Source: Acidobacteria bacterium 13_2_20CM_2_57_6 (GTDB lineage Bacteria; Acidobacteriota; Terriglobia; Acidiferrales; UBA7541). From it: a stretch of 32,195 bases of DNA. The DNA lies in the NCBI GenBank assembly GCA_001917435.1, contig MNEA01000037.1, forward strand, positions 1 through 32,195, given 5' to 3'. The position numbers were made by a program, and so were the translations under genes. This document shows, piece after piece, positions 23,241 through 31,300 of this stretch; positions within the stretch are counted from its first letter, which is position 1, and every line of letters starts with the position of its first letter. The notes below the pieces were generated by a model. It did no database searches. It was not told the origin of the DNA and worked only from the letters and a program-made list of their open reading frames with translations.

Positions 23241-24785
23241 ATGTCCGAGCCGGTTCATATCGCCGCCATCGACGCCGGTTCCAACGCAGTGCGCCTGTCC
23301 GTGGCGCGCGCATACTCTGCGCTGGACATCGAACCGGTGCACACGGAGCGCTATCCGCTGCGGCTGGGAGAGAGCGTTTTCGTCAGGCCCCATTTTAGCG
23401 AGGATATCTTCAAACGAGGAGCCAAGGCCTTCCGGCATTTCCGCGAAGTGATGGATGAATTCGGGGTGACCCGATATCGCGCGGTGGCCACCAGCGCCAC
23501 GCGCGAAGCGCAAAACCGCAAAGAGTTCGTGCGGCGCGTCAAGCAGAAATCGGAAATCCTACTGGAAGTAATCAGCGCGGGCGAGGAATCGCGGCTAGGC
23601 AGGGAAGCCGTGCTGGCGGCGTTGGGACCAGAGACACCGCCGCGATGCATTGCAGATCTGGGCGGGGGAAGCCTGGAGATCAGCATCCTGCGCGAGAATG
23701 CGGTGGAGCAGGGAGCGCAGTTGCCGGTAGGCACGGTGAGGCTGATCACCACGCTGAACCTGCCCGGAGTGATTCGTCCGGCAGAAGCAGAGCAAGTGAG
23801 GAGGTACGTGCGCGCGCTGCTGGAGTCGAAATTAGTGCCGCGGCCAAATTTGGGCGAGAGTATCGCGGTGGCGCTAGGAGGAAACGCGGACACGCTGGCG
23901 AATGTCGCTCCCGGCCCGCGCCAGCACGGGTTACAAACCATGGATTTGGTGCTGCTACGTGAACGGCTGCCGGATATTCTCGAACGCGACGTCCGCGAAC
24001 GAATGAAAGCGTATGCAGTGCGGCGCGACCGGGCCGACGTGATGGGCGTCGCGGCGATCACGTTTCTTACGCTGGGGCGGTACTTGAATCTGCGCAAATT
24101 TGCTCTTCCCGGTGTGGGGGTTCGCGAAGGGCTGCTGCAAGAAATCGCGCGGGAAGCATTTTCGCGAACAGAACCGCACCGGTACAACGGGGAGGCGCGC
24201 CAGTTGCTCGTGGGCACGCGCAGTTTTGCGCGCCGCGTTGGATATGAGCAGCAGCACGCCGAACACGTGCGGGAACTGAGCATCCAGCTATTTGACCAGC
24301 TGCAGGCGGTACATCACATGCCGGCTCACTCGCGAGTGTTGCTGGAGGCCGGCGCGCTGCTACACGATACCGGACACATGATCAGCCATCGTGGGCATCA
24401 CAAGCACGGGGAGTACCTGGCGCTGAACGCCGATATCCCCGGATTGGACGGCCGCGACCGCGCCATCGCGGCCGCGCTAGTGCGCTATCACAATCGAAAG
24501 TCGGAGCCGGGGGGACATCACCCGGCCTATTCGGCCCTCGAAGATACGGACAAACCCGTCGCCAGAAGGCTTGCGGCGATTCTAAGAATCGCCGAAGCGC
24601 TGGACCACTCGCACCGGCAGCGGATCATGAAAATTCGGACTACCTTTCAGCGAGGCGCGGTTTGTCTGCAAGTGTACGCGCGCGGAGACGCGACCGAAGA
24701 TTTGCGGGATGCGATTCGAAGCGCCGAGCTCTTTGAAAAGGAATTTCATGTGAAGATTTATTTCCGGCAGCCGGAGGCGAGTTGA
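23241..24785 (+). CDS. Ppx/GppA phosphatase with C-terminal HD domain
   Basis: 514 residues. The ASKHA-fold N-terminal half has IDAGSNAVRLSV, VATSATREAQNRKEF, ISAGEESRLGREAVLAAL and CIADLGGGSLEI, the phosphate-binding motifs of exopolyphosphatase/guanosine-pentaphosphate phosphohydrolase. The C-terminal half is an HD-type helical domain with intact LLHDTGH (H375, D376), HHKHGEYL and ALVRYHNRKSEP. Likely reaction: hydrolysis of polyphosphate ends or of pppGpp; the sequence cannot decide which. It follows the kinase pair by eight bases and precedes the sixA-like gene by 109 bp. Confidence 0.92.
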   Translation: MSEPVHIAAIDAGSNAVRLSVARAYSALDIEPVHTERYPLRLGESVFVRPHFSEDIFKRGAKAFRHFREVMDEFGVTRYRAVATSATREAQNRKEFVRRVKQKSEILLEVISAGEESRLGREAVLAALGPETPPRCIADLGGGSLEISILRENAVEQGAQLPVGTVRLITTLNLPGVIRPAEAEQVRRYVRALLESKLVPRPNLGESIAVALGGNADTLANVAPGPRQHGLQTMDLVLLRERLPDILERDVRERMKAYAVRRDRADVMGVAAITFLTLGRYLNLRKFALPGVGVREGLLQEIAREAFSRTEPHRYNGEARQLLVGTRSFARRVGYEQQHAEHVRELSIQLFDQLQAVHHMPAHSRVLLEAGALLHDTGHMISHRGHHKHGEYLALNADIPGLDGRDRAIAAALVRYHNRKSEPGGHHPAYSALEDTDKPVARRLAAILRIAEALDHSHRQRIMKIRTTFQRGAVCLQVYARGDATEDLRDAIRSAELFEKEFHVKIYFRQPEAS

Positions 24786-24894
24786 CCGTTCGCAGTTGGT
24801 CGCGACGGCTAGGAAGAAGCGTCTGATGGCGCTGTTCGCGGTTATCTGCGGCGCTTAAGCTAACGTCGAGTTAAGAGGCAGTTGAGAGGCAATC

Positions 24895-25395
24895 ATGCAG
24901 CTCTATATCGTGCGGCACGGGATCGCCGTTGATCGCGAAGATCCCAAGTGCCCTCCAGACCCTGAAAGATATTTGACGGAGGAAGGCGTCGAGAAGACCA
25001 AGCAGGTGGCGAAAGGCGTGGCGGCGCTCGGCGTGACGGGCGATTTATTCCTGACGAGCCCGTATGTGCGCGCGGCGCAGACGGCAGAGATTTTTGCGAG
25101 CGCCCTTGATTACGCCAAACAGAAAATCCGGCGGACGGATTTGCTACTGCCGGGGTCGGAGCCTTCGCACCTTTTTCGGGAGCTTGTGAAACAGAAGCAA
25201 GCGTCTACAGTTTTCCTGTTTGGGCATGCGCCGCAACTCGATGATGTCATCGCAACAGCACTCGGTTCAAAAAAACATGTAACAACGCTGAAAAAGGCAG
25301 GAGTAGCGTTCGTGGAGCTGAAACGGCTCTCGCCGCCGATTGGCGAACTAGTGTGGCTGGCGACGCCGAAGTTGCTGAGGCGAGCGGGGAAGTAG
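24895..25395 (+). CDS. sixA: SixA-like phosphohistidine phosphatase
   Basis: 166 residues. Histidine-phosphatase superfamily: LYIVRHGIA with catalytic R7-H8, TSPYVRAAQTAEIF and FLFGHAPQLDDVI supplying the second catalytic His. Length and DREDPKCPPDPERYLTEEG fit SixA, which removes phosphate from phospho-histidine of HPt domains or other proteins. GAGAGG six bases before the ATG. It is the last plus-strand gene of the block; the CHAD gene converges from the other side, 11 bp between the stops. SixA, CHAD and Ppx often occur together in bacteria. Confidence 0.9.
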   Translation: MQLYIVRHGIAVDREDPKCPPDPERYLTEEGVEKTKQVAKGVAALGVTGDLFLTSPYVRAAQTAEIFASALDYAKQKIRRTDLLLPGSEPSHLFRELVKQKQASTVFLFGHAPQLDDVIATALGSKKHVTTLKKAGVAFVELKRLSPPIGELVWLATPKLLRRAGK

Positions 25396-25406
25396 AGGCG
25401 GCCGCT

Positions 25407-26768
25407 TCAATCGGAAGCTAGAACCGAAAATTCCGGAACTTGCTGGGGCGCAAGGGTCACAACTTTTTCCGTCTTCGCGGCAGTCTTCATAATCAACGGC
25501 AAGCGCAGGTACTCTTCCAAAAGATGTTTGCCAGCGGCTAAGCGCGCGGCGGTTCCAGCATCATCGGGGAGGCCGGGAACACGAAGGACGATCGTATCCG
25601 CGGATTTCTCGGCGCGAAACCCTGAGCCGCTGAGGACACCGCACTTGCGAAGGGCGCGCGCCAGGCGCAAGACTCCAGCCAGAGCGCGGACGCTGTTCTG
25701 CTGCTCCGCGGAAAGTTTAGAAAAAGAGCCGGCCTTCGCGCGGGGCTCGGCGCCACGATGGTAACGAACCGCGAGCGCGAGCAATTCCCAATCTTCGTTG
25801 GTCCATCCCGGCGGAACGACGAGGCCAAGCAAGAACTTTCGGGCGGCCTTCTGGGGTGGCTTGCGCGTGCTCGCGTTGCCGACGCCGTGCAGGCGAGCCG
25901 CCGTCAGCAAAATGCGGCGAAGGGCGGTGTCGCAAAAGGCCGGGGCGGCGTCCCCTCGCTTAAAGGCATCAAAGAGAGCGATGGATATGCGGGAAACCTG
26001 TGAAGTGCGGCGCACATGAGGATCAACGGCGCGGGCAGTGGCGCGAAGGCGGGCCAGCGCGGCGGCTTCAACGCGGCCGTTCGTGGGAAGGCCGGAGCGC
26101 CAGATGTTCCAGAGGCTGGTTTTACCGAGAGTGAGCCGCCGATACGTTTCGATGCGTTCTTTGCGCTCGCGCTCGATAAATTCATGCCAGAGCCTGAGAG
26201 AGTCCTCGGTTTCGTGAAGGTCGGACTTTTTGACGACCGCAGTCAGGACGTCAAGATCGTGGATTTCGCCGAGGATGTCTTGAAGGCGCTTGAGATTGTC
26301 ACTCCAAGAGGCGTAATGCTCGGGAAGCAGGCTTTCCACGGTGTAGCGAAAACGCTTTAGCCCAATACGCAAGGCGTGCCAGGGCTTGGGCTTTTCGGTG
26401 CGCAAGGCTTTGGCGTGGAGCTGCCTGGCAAGTTCGAATCGTTCCAGCGCGAGGCATTCAGCCGCCAAGGCCCCCACGGGCACGAGGCGAGAGCGCTGGC
26501 GCAGAGTACGCTCGAGGTGCTTCCAAGTCTTCTGGTCAAATTTGCCGGCCAGCCGTATCGCGTTCTCTCGCAGTTTCGGTTCGTTCGTTTCGAACGCGGT
26601 TTGCAGATGCATGCGGACGGGATCCGTCTCGGGTGCGAGCTTCTTTACCCAATCATCCATGACTTGCGCATCGCGAAGCGCGCCGAGTCCGCGGAAGAGT
26701 TTGCGCGGGAGCTTACGCATGGCCGGCCAGGCGGGATCGGGGTCCACCTCTTCCATTGCGGCCGCCAC
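25407..26768 (-). CDS. CHAD-domain protein fused to degenerate Ppx-C/HD-like domain
   Basis: 453 residues from a GTG start. Residues ~1-230 form a CHAD helical domain: DPDPAWPAMRKLPRKLFRGLGALRDAQVM, HALRIGLKRFRYTVESL and LKRLQDILGEIHDLDVL carry the conserved His and Arg/Lys residues that bind polyphosphate. Residues ~275-430 align by eye with the Ppx gene's HD domain: ILLTAARLHGVGN versus LLEAGALLHDTGH, LALAVRYHRGAEP versus AALVRYHNRKSEP, and VRALAGVLRLARAL versus RRLAAILRIAEAL. The HD Asp and the HHKH residues are lost, so it is probably non-catalytic. The N-terminal CHAD helix with its first conserved His is missing from this start. No ATG or Shine-Dalgarno is clear. It converges with sixA. 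Confidence 0.85.
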   Translation of the reverse strand: MAAAMEEVDPDPAWPAMRKLPRKLFRGLGALRDAQVMDDWVKKLAPETDPVRMHLQTAFETNEPKLRENAIRLAGKFDQKTWKHLERTLRQRSRLVPVGALAAECLALERFELARQLHAKALRTEKPKPWHALRIGLKRFRYTVESLLPEHYASWSDNLKRLQDILGEIHDLDVLTAVVKKSDLHETEDSLRLWHEFIERERKERIETYRRLTLGKTSLWNIWRSGLPTNGRVEAAALARLRATARAVDPHVRRTSQVSRISIALFDAFKRGDAAPAFCDTALRRILLTAARLHGVGNASTRKPPQKAARKFLLGLVVPPGWTNEDWELLALAVRYHRGAEPRAKAGSFSKLSAEQQNSVRALAGVLRLARALRKCGVLSGSGFRAEKSADTIVLRVPGLPDDAGTAARLAAGKHLLEEYLRLPLIMKTAAKTEKVVTLAPQQVPEFSVLASD

Positions 26769-27149
26769 GGAACGGATGCTCCGGGTGCGAACCGGACGGA
26801 AGCGGCGTAACAGTAGCCATGCACAGCCTCGGAAATCCGCTCGGATGTCTGCGTTGCGCCGAGACCCCTGCCGAACGGGGCCTTTAGCCTAGCGCCTGGG
26901 TCAAGGGGAGTCCAGCCGAGGGCTGTGGAAGAAATGTGGAGGACGTGAGCTGGTCGGATTGCCCATTTGCCACAGAATTCCGGTGTCAGGCGCTTTCTAA
27001 TCCTTTCCTACTATTGCTGAACCACGCACCCATGGGTAGAGTTTCGCCCAACCGGGGCTGTGTATTTATCTCGCGAAGGCTGAACCGTTCGATTCTGGTG
27101 CCCGGAACCACGCTCGTTTGAGCGTGTATTTCTTTGGAGGGCAAACCGC
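26769..27149. other. Divergent intergenic region before TonB receptor
   Basis: This 381-bp stretch separates the CHAD gene from the receptor gene. The first ~120 bp stays open in the CHAD frame without a start codon (stop at 26889-26891). The rest should hold the receptor promoter, but no convincing -35/-10 pair is seen. GGAGG at 27136-27141 is the receptor's ribosome site. Confidence 0.5.
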
Positions 27150-30100
27150 ATGAGGCGATCTTGCATACTTCTATTCCTTCTGGGACTTGCGGTGCCCGGA
27201 TTTGGCCAGAGCAATTACGCCCTTCTCACGGGGACGATTACAGATTCGCAGCATTTGCCGGTGGCGGGGGCCGCGGTGGAGCTGAAGGCTGTGAGCACAG
27301 GAGCAATCCGCCGGGTGGTTACGAACCAGCGAGGACTCTTCGAAGCGCCGGCACTCTTGCCCGATGACTACCAAGTGAAAGTGGAGGCATCAGGGCTAAC
27401 CACGGCAAGACAGTCATTGCGCTTGGAGGTGGGCCAGAAGCTCGCGTTAGAGATCACGCTGACGGTTGGCTCTGTTGCGGAGGGAGTGAGGGTCACGGCA
27501 AGCAGCGAAGTCTTACAGACGACGGACGCGAGCGTCGGGGAGGTTGTCGAGCCCACATCCATTCGCGAGCTGCCACTGAATGGGCGCATGTTGATTGACC
27601 TGGTGCTGACTGTACCCGGCTCACATATCGGGTTTGGAGCGCAGACGGGAGCCACGAATCCTCTGTATTGGCGGCCAGGGCAAAGGTCCGCCGTAGTGAT
27701 AGGTGGGGCACGCCCGAATGCGAACTTTTTCCTGCTCGACGGCGCCACAAATACCGATCCGACGTTCAATACGCAGAACCTGAGCCCTTCTCCAGATGCC
27801 GTCAAAGAATTTCAAGTGGAAACGAGCAGTTACACCGCCGATATGGGAGGCGCGGGCGGTGGGCAGATCAATATCGTGACGCATTCAGGGTCGAGCCAAT
27901 ACCACGGGACGGTTTACGAATTCCTCCGTAATGGTGCAATGGATGCGAGCACGTTCGCATCTATGGGCAACAATCATCTGGTACAAAACAATTTTGGGGC
28001 CTCGTTTGGCGGCCCGCTCATCGGGAAGAAGACCTTTTTCTTTGTCAATTATGAGGGTTTGCGCCTGGCGCAGGCACACGCCCAGATTTTGACCGTACCG
28101 ACACAGGCTGAAATCACAGGAGATTTCAGCATGAGCAGCGTCAAAATTTATGACCCGACCACTGCGGTCAATAATCCGAATTACAATCCGGGTCTGCCGA
28201 CCGGGCGCTCGAATTTTCCGTATACGCGCTCGCAGTTTTCCAACAACCAAATCCCCTCAGACAGGATCAATCCTCTTCTTGAAAGCTTTTTGCTCCAATA
28301 CTTGCCAATGCCGAACATGATGATGGCGGCGGGAGCGGCGGATTCGAACAATTACCACGATGTACGCAACGAAACCCACTTCCAGGATCAGGGCACGTTT
28401 CGTGTGGACCATAACTTTTCGAACGGCGACACGCTGCTGGCTCGGTACTCTGCCGGGGGCGAAAATGGCTTCTCGCCGAGTAGCGGAATGACCACGACAA
28501 CGGAAAACCTGCCCGGGTTTGGAGTGAACTTCAACAACCTGTCGCAACAGGCGGTCGGGTCCTGGAACCACGTTTTTGCGAGTAACAGAATCAACACCGT
28601 TTCGCTGGCGCTTTCCCGTCTTTCCATGGACCGCACGTCACAGAATGACGGAGTCAACGATATCGTGAGCGCGCTGGATATTCAGGGAATTGGATTCGGA
28701 GGCAAGAACGCGTGGGGCGCTCCATGGTTTGCCGTTCAGGGCTACACGGGAATCGGCGATACCTTCGCGGCAACACCCATGCATGCCTGGGACACGACAA
28801 TTGAACTGCGGGACACCTATGCGTGGCAGCGCGGCCGTCACGGAATGAGGTTTGGCGGCGAATTCCATCGTTATATCTGGCCGATGTGGGGATTCTTCCA
28901 GAATCGGGGCTTCTATCAGTACACGACGGGGTACACGACCGAATTTGGTTTCAATGACGGAAGCGGCTCCGGACTGGCCAGCCTGCTGCTTAGCCTGCCA
29001 GCGGTGAAGCAGCGCCAGGCTGGCATACCCCAAATGGATTTGCGTGCTTGGGGAACGGCGGGGTTTGCTGAAGATAGCTGGCAAGCGACGCCGACGACGA
29101 CTCTGAACCTCGGCCTTCGCTACGAGTACGCCAGTCCACTCTATGACAAGCAGAGCACCAATACGAACCTGATTTTTAACAACAGCGTTCCATCCGTTTT
29201 CATCGGTGGCCAGTTGGGTTACCCGAAAGGGCTGATGTACGCGAACCAGCACAATTTTGCGCCGCGCCTGGGAATTGCTAAGAATGTTCCCAATAAGGGC
29301 TTGGTTTTACATGGCGCTTATGGAATCTTTTTCACACCCGTGGACCTGAACACGTGGTGCAACCAGCGGCACAACGTCCCGTACGTTTTCCCTGAGACGC
29401 AGCAAGCCGACAACTTCACGCCGCCGGCCGCGCTATTCAACACAGGCATGAACTTTGGGACGCCCGTCCTGGGCACAGGTGTGCTGACGCCAACGACCGT
29501 GAGCTTTACAGCGTTCGATTCTCACGCACCCGCGCAATACGTCCAGCAATGGAACACTTCCGTGCAGAAGAGCCTCGGGCAAAACACTTCTCTGGAGGTC
29601 GGTTACATCGGCTCGCGCGGTTTCCACCTGCAAAGGGCGCACTTGATCAATAACACTCTTCCCGGTCCGGGCCCCCTTGGCCCGCGCCGGCCGTTCAAGT
29701 CACTCACGTTTGTGCCGGGCACGGTGTTGACGCCGAGCAGCACCACTGCCGTTGTACAAAGTCAAACTTTCCCGGTCAGCACGATTAATTTATTGGAGAA
29801 CACGGCGCAGAGCTGGTATGACGCAGGCTACATGAATGTGCGCCGCCGGTATTCTCATGGGTTGAGCCTTCTGGCCAGCTACACACTGGCGAAGAATCTG
29901 ACCAACGCGCCAGACTTCCGTTCTCCGATGGACGAATCAACAATCCCGCAGGACAACAGGAACCTAAACCTGGAGAAGGGCCCAGGGTGTGACGTACGGA
30001 ATCGGTTCGCACTGAGCAGCGTCTATGATATTCCCGCGTTGCGAAAGCAGGAATGGGTTCGCCTTGTCACCGAGGACTGGCATTTGTCGACGATATACCA

Positions 30101-30527
30101 GGTGCAATCGGGAATGCCGTTCACCATTTCCGTGTTCGGAGACACAGCGAACTCTGGGACTGTACTAGGCGAAAATCCGATCCGAGCGAACGTCACCGGC
30201 CAGCCGGTGTTTGGCCCTGGAACGCATACCTCCGCGGAGTGGTTTAACCCTGGGGCGTTTGCCGTGCCGCCGGCTTTTACGTATGGTAATGCCGGCCGGA
30301 ATTCCGTGTATGGCCCCCCGATGCAGACTCTAGACTTTGCGTTAGCGCGTGCTTTCCGCATCAGCGAGAGAGCTAATTTTCAGTTCCGCGCGGAAGCATT
30401 CAACGCTTTAAACAAAGTGAACCTGGGCACGCCGAACCGTTTTGTGAATACGCCGCAGTTCGGGACGATCACCATGGCGATGACGCCCGGTCGCGAAATC
30501 CAGTTGAGCGCCAGAGTTTCGTTCTAA
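27150..30527 (+). CDS. Oar-like TonB-dependent receptor with carboxypeptidase-regulatory domain
   Basis: 1125 residues. Signal peptide at 1-20 (MRRSCILLFLLGLAVPGFGQ). Residues ~24-105 form a carboxypeptidase-regulatory-like beta domain (LTGTITDSQHLPVAGAAVELK, GLFEAPALLPDDYQVKVEASG). A plug region follows (SIRELPLNGRMLIDLVLTVPG, then PNANFFLLDGATNTDPTF, GGGQINIVTHSGSSQYHGTVYEFLRN), then a large beta-barrel with many aromatic strand motifs and the terminal phenylalanine (SARVSF) required for outer-membrane insertion. This build is typical of Acidobacteria and Myxococcus Oar proteins, thought to take up glycans, peptides or siderophores; substrate is not readable here. GGAGG lies eight bases before the ATG. 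It stands alone, with no neighbouring ExbB/ExbD/TonB or degradative enzymes. Confidence 0.93.
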   Translation: MRRSCILLFLLGLAVPGFGQSNYALLTGTITDSQHLPVAGAAVELKAVSTGAIRRVVTNQRGLFEAPALLPDDYQVKVEASGLTTARQSLRLEVGQKLALEITLTVGSVAEGVRVTASSEVLQTTDASVGEVVEPTSIRELPLNGRMLIDLVLTVPGSHIGFGAQTGATNPLYWRPGQRSAVVIGGARPNANFFLLDGATNTDPTFNTQNLSPSPDAVKEFQVETSSYTADMGGAGGGQINIVTHSGSSQYHGTVYEFLRNGAMDASTFASMGNNHLVQNNFGASFGGPLIGKKTFFFVNYEGLRLAQAHAQILTVPTQAEITGDFSMSSVKIYDPTTAVNNPNYNPGLPTGRSNFPYTRSQFSNNQIPSDRINPLLESFLLQYLPMPNMMMAAGAADSNNYHDVRNETHFQDQGTFRVDHNFSNGDTLLARYSAGGENGFSPSSGMTTTTENLPGFGVNFNNLSQQAVGSWNHVFASNRINTVSLALSRLSMDRTSQNDGVNDIVSALDIQGIGFGGKNAWGAPWFAVQGYTGIGDTFAATPMHAWDTTIELRDTYAWQRGRHGMRFGGEFHRYIWPMWGFFQNRGFYQYTTGYTTEFGFNDGSGSGLASLLLSLPAVKQRQAGIPQMDLRAWGTAGFAEDSWQATPTTTLNLGLRYEYASPLYDKQSTNTNLIFNNSVPSVFIGGQLGYPKGLMYANQHNFAPRLGIAKNVPNKGLVLHGAYGIFFTPVDLNTWCNQRHNVPYVFPETQQADNFTPPAALFNTGMNFGTPVLGTGVLTPTTVSFTAFDSHAPAQYVQQWNTSVQKSLGQNTSLEVGYIGSRGFHLQRAHLINNTLPGPGPLGPRRPFKSLTFVPGTVLTPSSTTAVVQSQTFPVSTINLLENTAQSWYDAGYMNVRRRYSHGLSLLASYTLAKNLTNAPDFRSPMDESTIPQDNRNLNLEKGPGCDVRNRFALSSVYDIPALRKQEWVRLVTEDWHLSTIYQVQSGMPFTISVFGDTANSGTVLGENPIRANVTGQPVFGPGTHTSAEWFNPGAFAVPPAFTYGNAGRNSVYGPPMQTLDFALARAFRISERANFQFRAEAFNALNKVNLGTPNRFVNTPQFGTITMAMTPGREIQLSARVSF

Positions 30528-30550
30528 AATCGGAAGAGTTCTAAAATCGG
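30521..30550 (+). repeat. Tandem direct repeat at the receptor stop
   Basis: The 13-mer GTTCTAAAATCGG occurs at 30521-30533 and again at 30538-30550, period 17. The first copy contains the receptor stop codon, so it looks like a local duplication of the gene end. Confidence 0.7.
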
Positions 30551-30843
30551 TAAGCGTCATCCCATGGCCGTCTGGACGAATTGAGAGTAAAAAAGGATGC
30601 TGTCCGTTGTGGGCACATGGATAAGTGTCCACGAAGGGATAGATGGACACTTCCGAAGAGACGACGCTTGAGACAATCAAGCAGACGAAAAGGCGACGTT
30701 ATGTCCGCGAAGTACAGGCAGCATTACACAGCCAATCCGGCAATCCTGCTGTGTGTGAAGAGCGTCTGCTCTTTACGTAGATGGTCAATGCATCTAAAAC
30801 AGAGTGCCCGCGCGGCGCAAATGTTTTAGAATCAATGCCCAAC
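30528..30843. other. Intergenic region between receptor and tRNA fragment
   Basis: 316 bp. Contains the second copy of the 17-bp tandem repeat and an 8-bp perfect inverted repeat, AAGTGTCC (30623-30630)/GGACACTT (30645-30652), with a 14-base loop. A TAGAAT -10-like box at 30827-30832 sits about 12 bp before the tRNA and could be its promoter. No protein gene is supported. Confidence 0.5.
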
Positions 30844-30899
30844 GCGCCCGTAGCTCAGTTGGATAGAGCGTCTGCCTTCTAAGCAGAGGGTCGGGAGTT
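30844..30899 (+). tRNA. tRNA-Arg(UCU), 5' fragment, truncated in the T-loop
   Basis: The 5' acceptor strand GCGCCCG (30844-30850), D-arm GCTC...GAGC (30853-30869), anticodon stem TCTGC/GCAGA (30871-30887) with loop CTTCTAA and anticodon TCT, variable loop, and T-stem 5' strand GGGAG (30893-30897) are intact. The sequence then diverges after TT: the T-loop remainder, the T-stem 3' strand, the 3' acceptor strand CGGGCGC and CCA are absent. About 56 of ~77 bases remain, so it cannot make a functional tRNA. Confidence 0.85.
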
Positions 30900-30901
30900 G
30901 A

Positions 30902-31240
30902 CTGCCCACCGGGACAAGCATCTGGATCGCCGCCGGATTCACGGATCTGCGGCGCGGTTTTACAGGGCTGAGTGGCATGGTACAGACGACACTTCAAGAG
31001 AATCCGTTTTCTGGTCACGTGTTTGTTTTCCGCGGTCGGCGGGGTGATCTGATCAAGATGTTGTGGTGGGACGGCGATGGGCTGTGTCTTTTCGCGAAGC
31101 GGCTCGAGCGTGGGCGCTTCATCTGGCCGCAAGCGACAAGCGGAACAGTATCGCTTACGCGAGCACAGTTATCGATGTTGCTGGAAGGGATCGATTGGCG
31201 GCGACCGGTACGCACACACACGCCGCAGTTGGCGGTGTAA
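30902..31240 (+). pseudogene. tnpB: IS66 Orf2 (TnpB), 5'-truncated
   Basis: Reading back in frame from the downstream ATG at 30977, the family sequence continues without interruption: LPTGTSIWIAAGFTDLRRGF, GLSGMVQTTLQENPFSGHVF, VFRGRRGDLIKMLWWDGDGL, CLFAKRLERGRFIWPQ. IS66 TnpB normally begins M-x-x-LP-x-G-T-x-I/V-W, so only the first two or three codons are missing. Upstream of the CTG at 30902 lies TGA (30899-30901), in the tRNA-derived sequence, so no start codon remains. Initiation at 30977 would give an 87-residue protein lacking the conserved N-terminus. Its role in IS66 transposition is accessory and not fully understood. Confidence 0.85.
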
Positions 31241-31300
31241 GCAGAAATTAGCAACAATTGATTTGCCACGAATTTAGTTGCTTGGCATACTGCGCGCAAG

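Noticed and set aside
23351..24283. 310-residue minus-strand frame inside the Ppx gene
   Set aside because: Ser/Arg-rich antisense shadow of a well-supported Ppx/GppA coding sequence.
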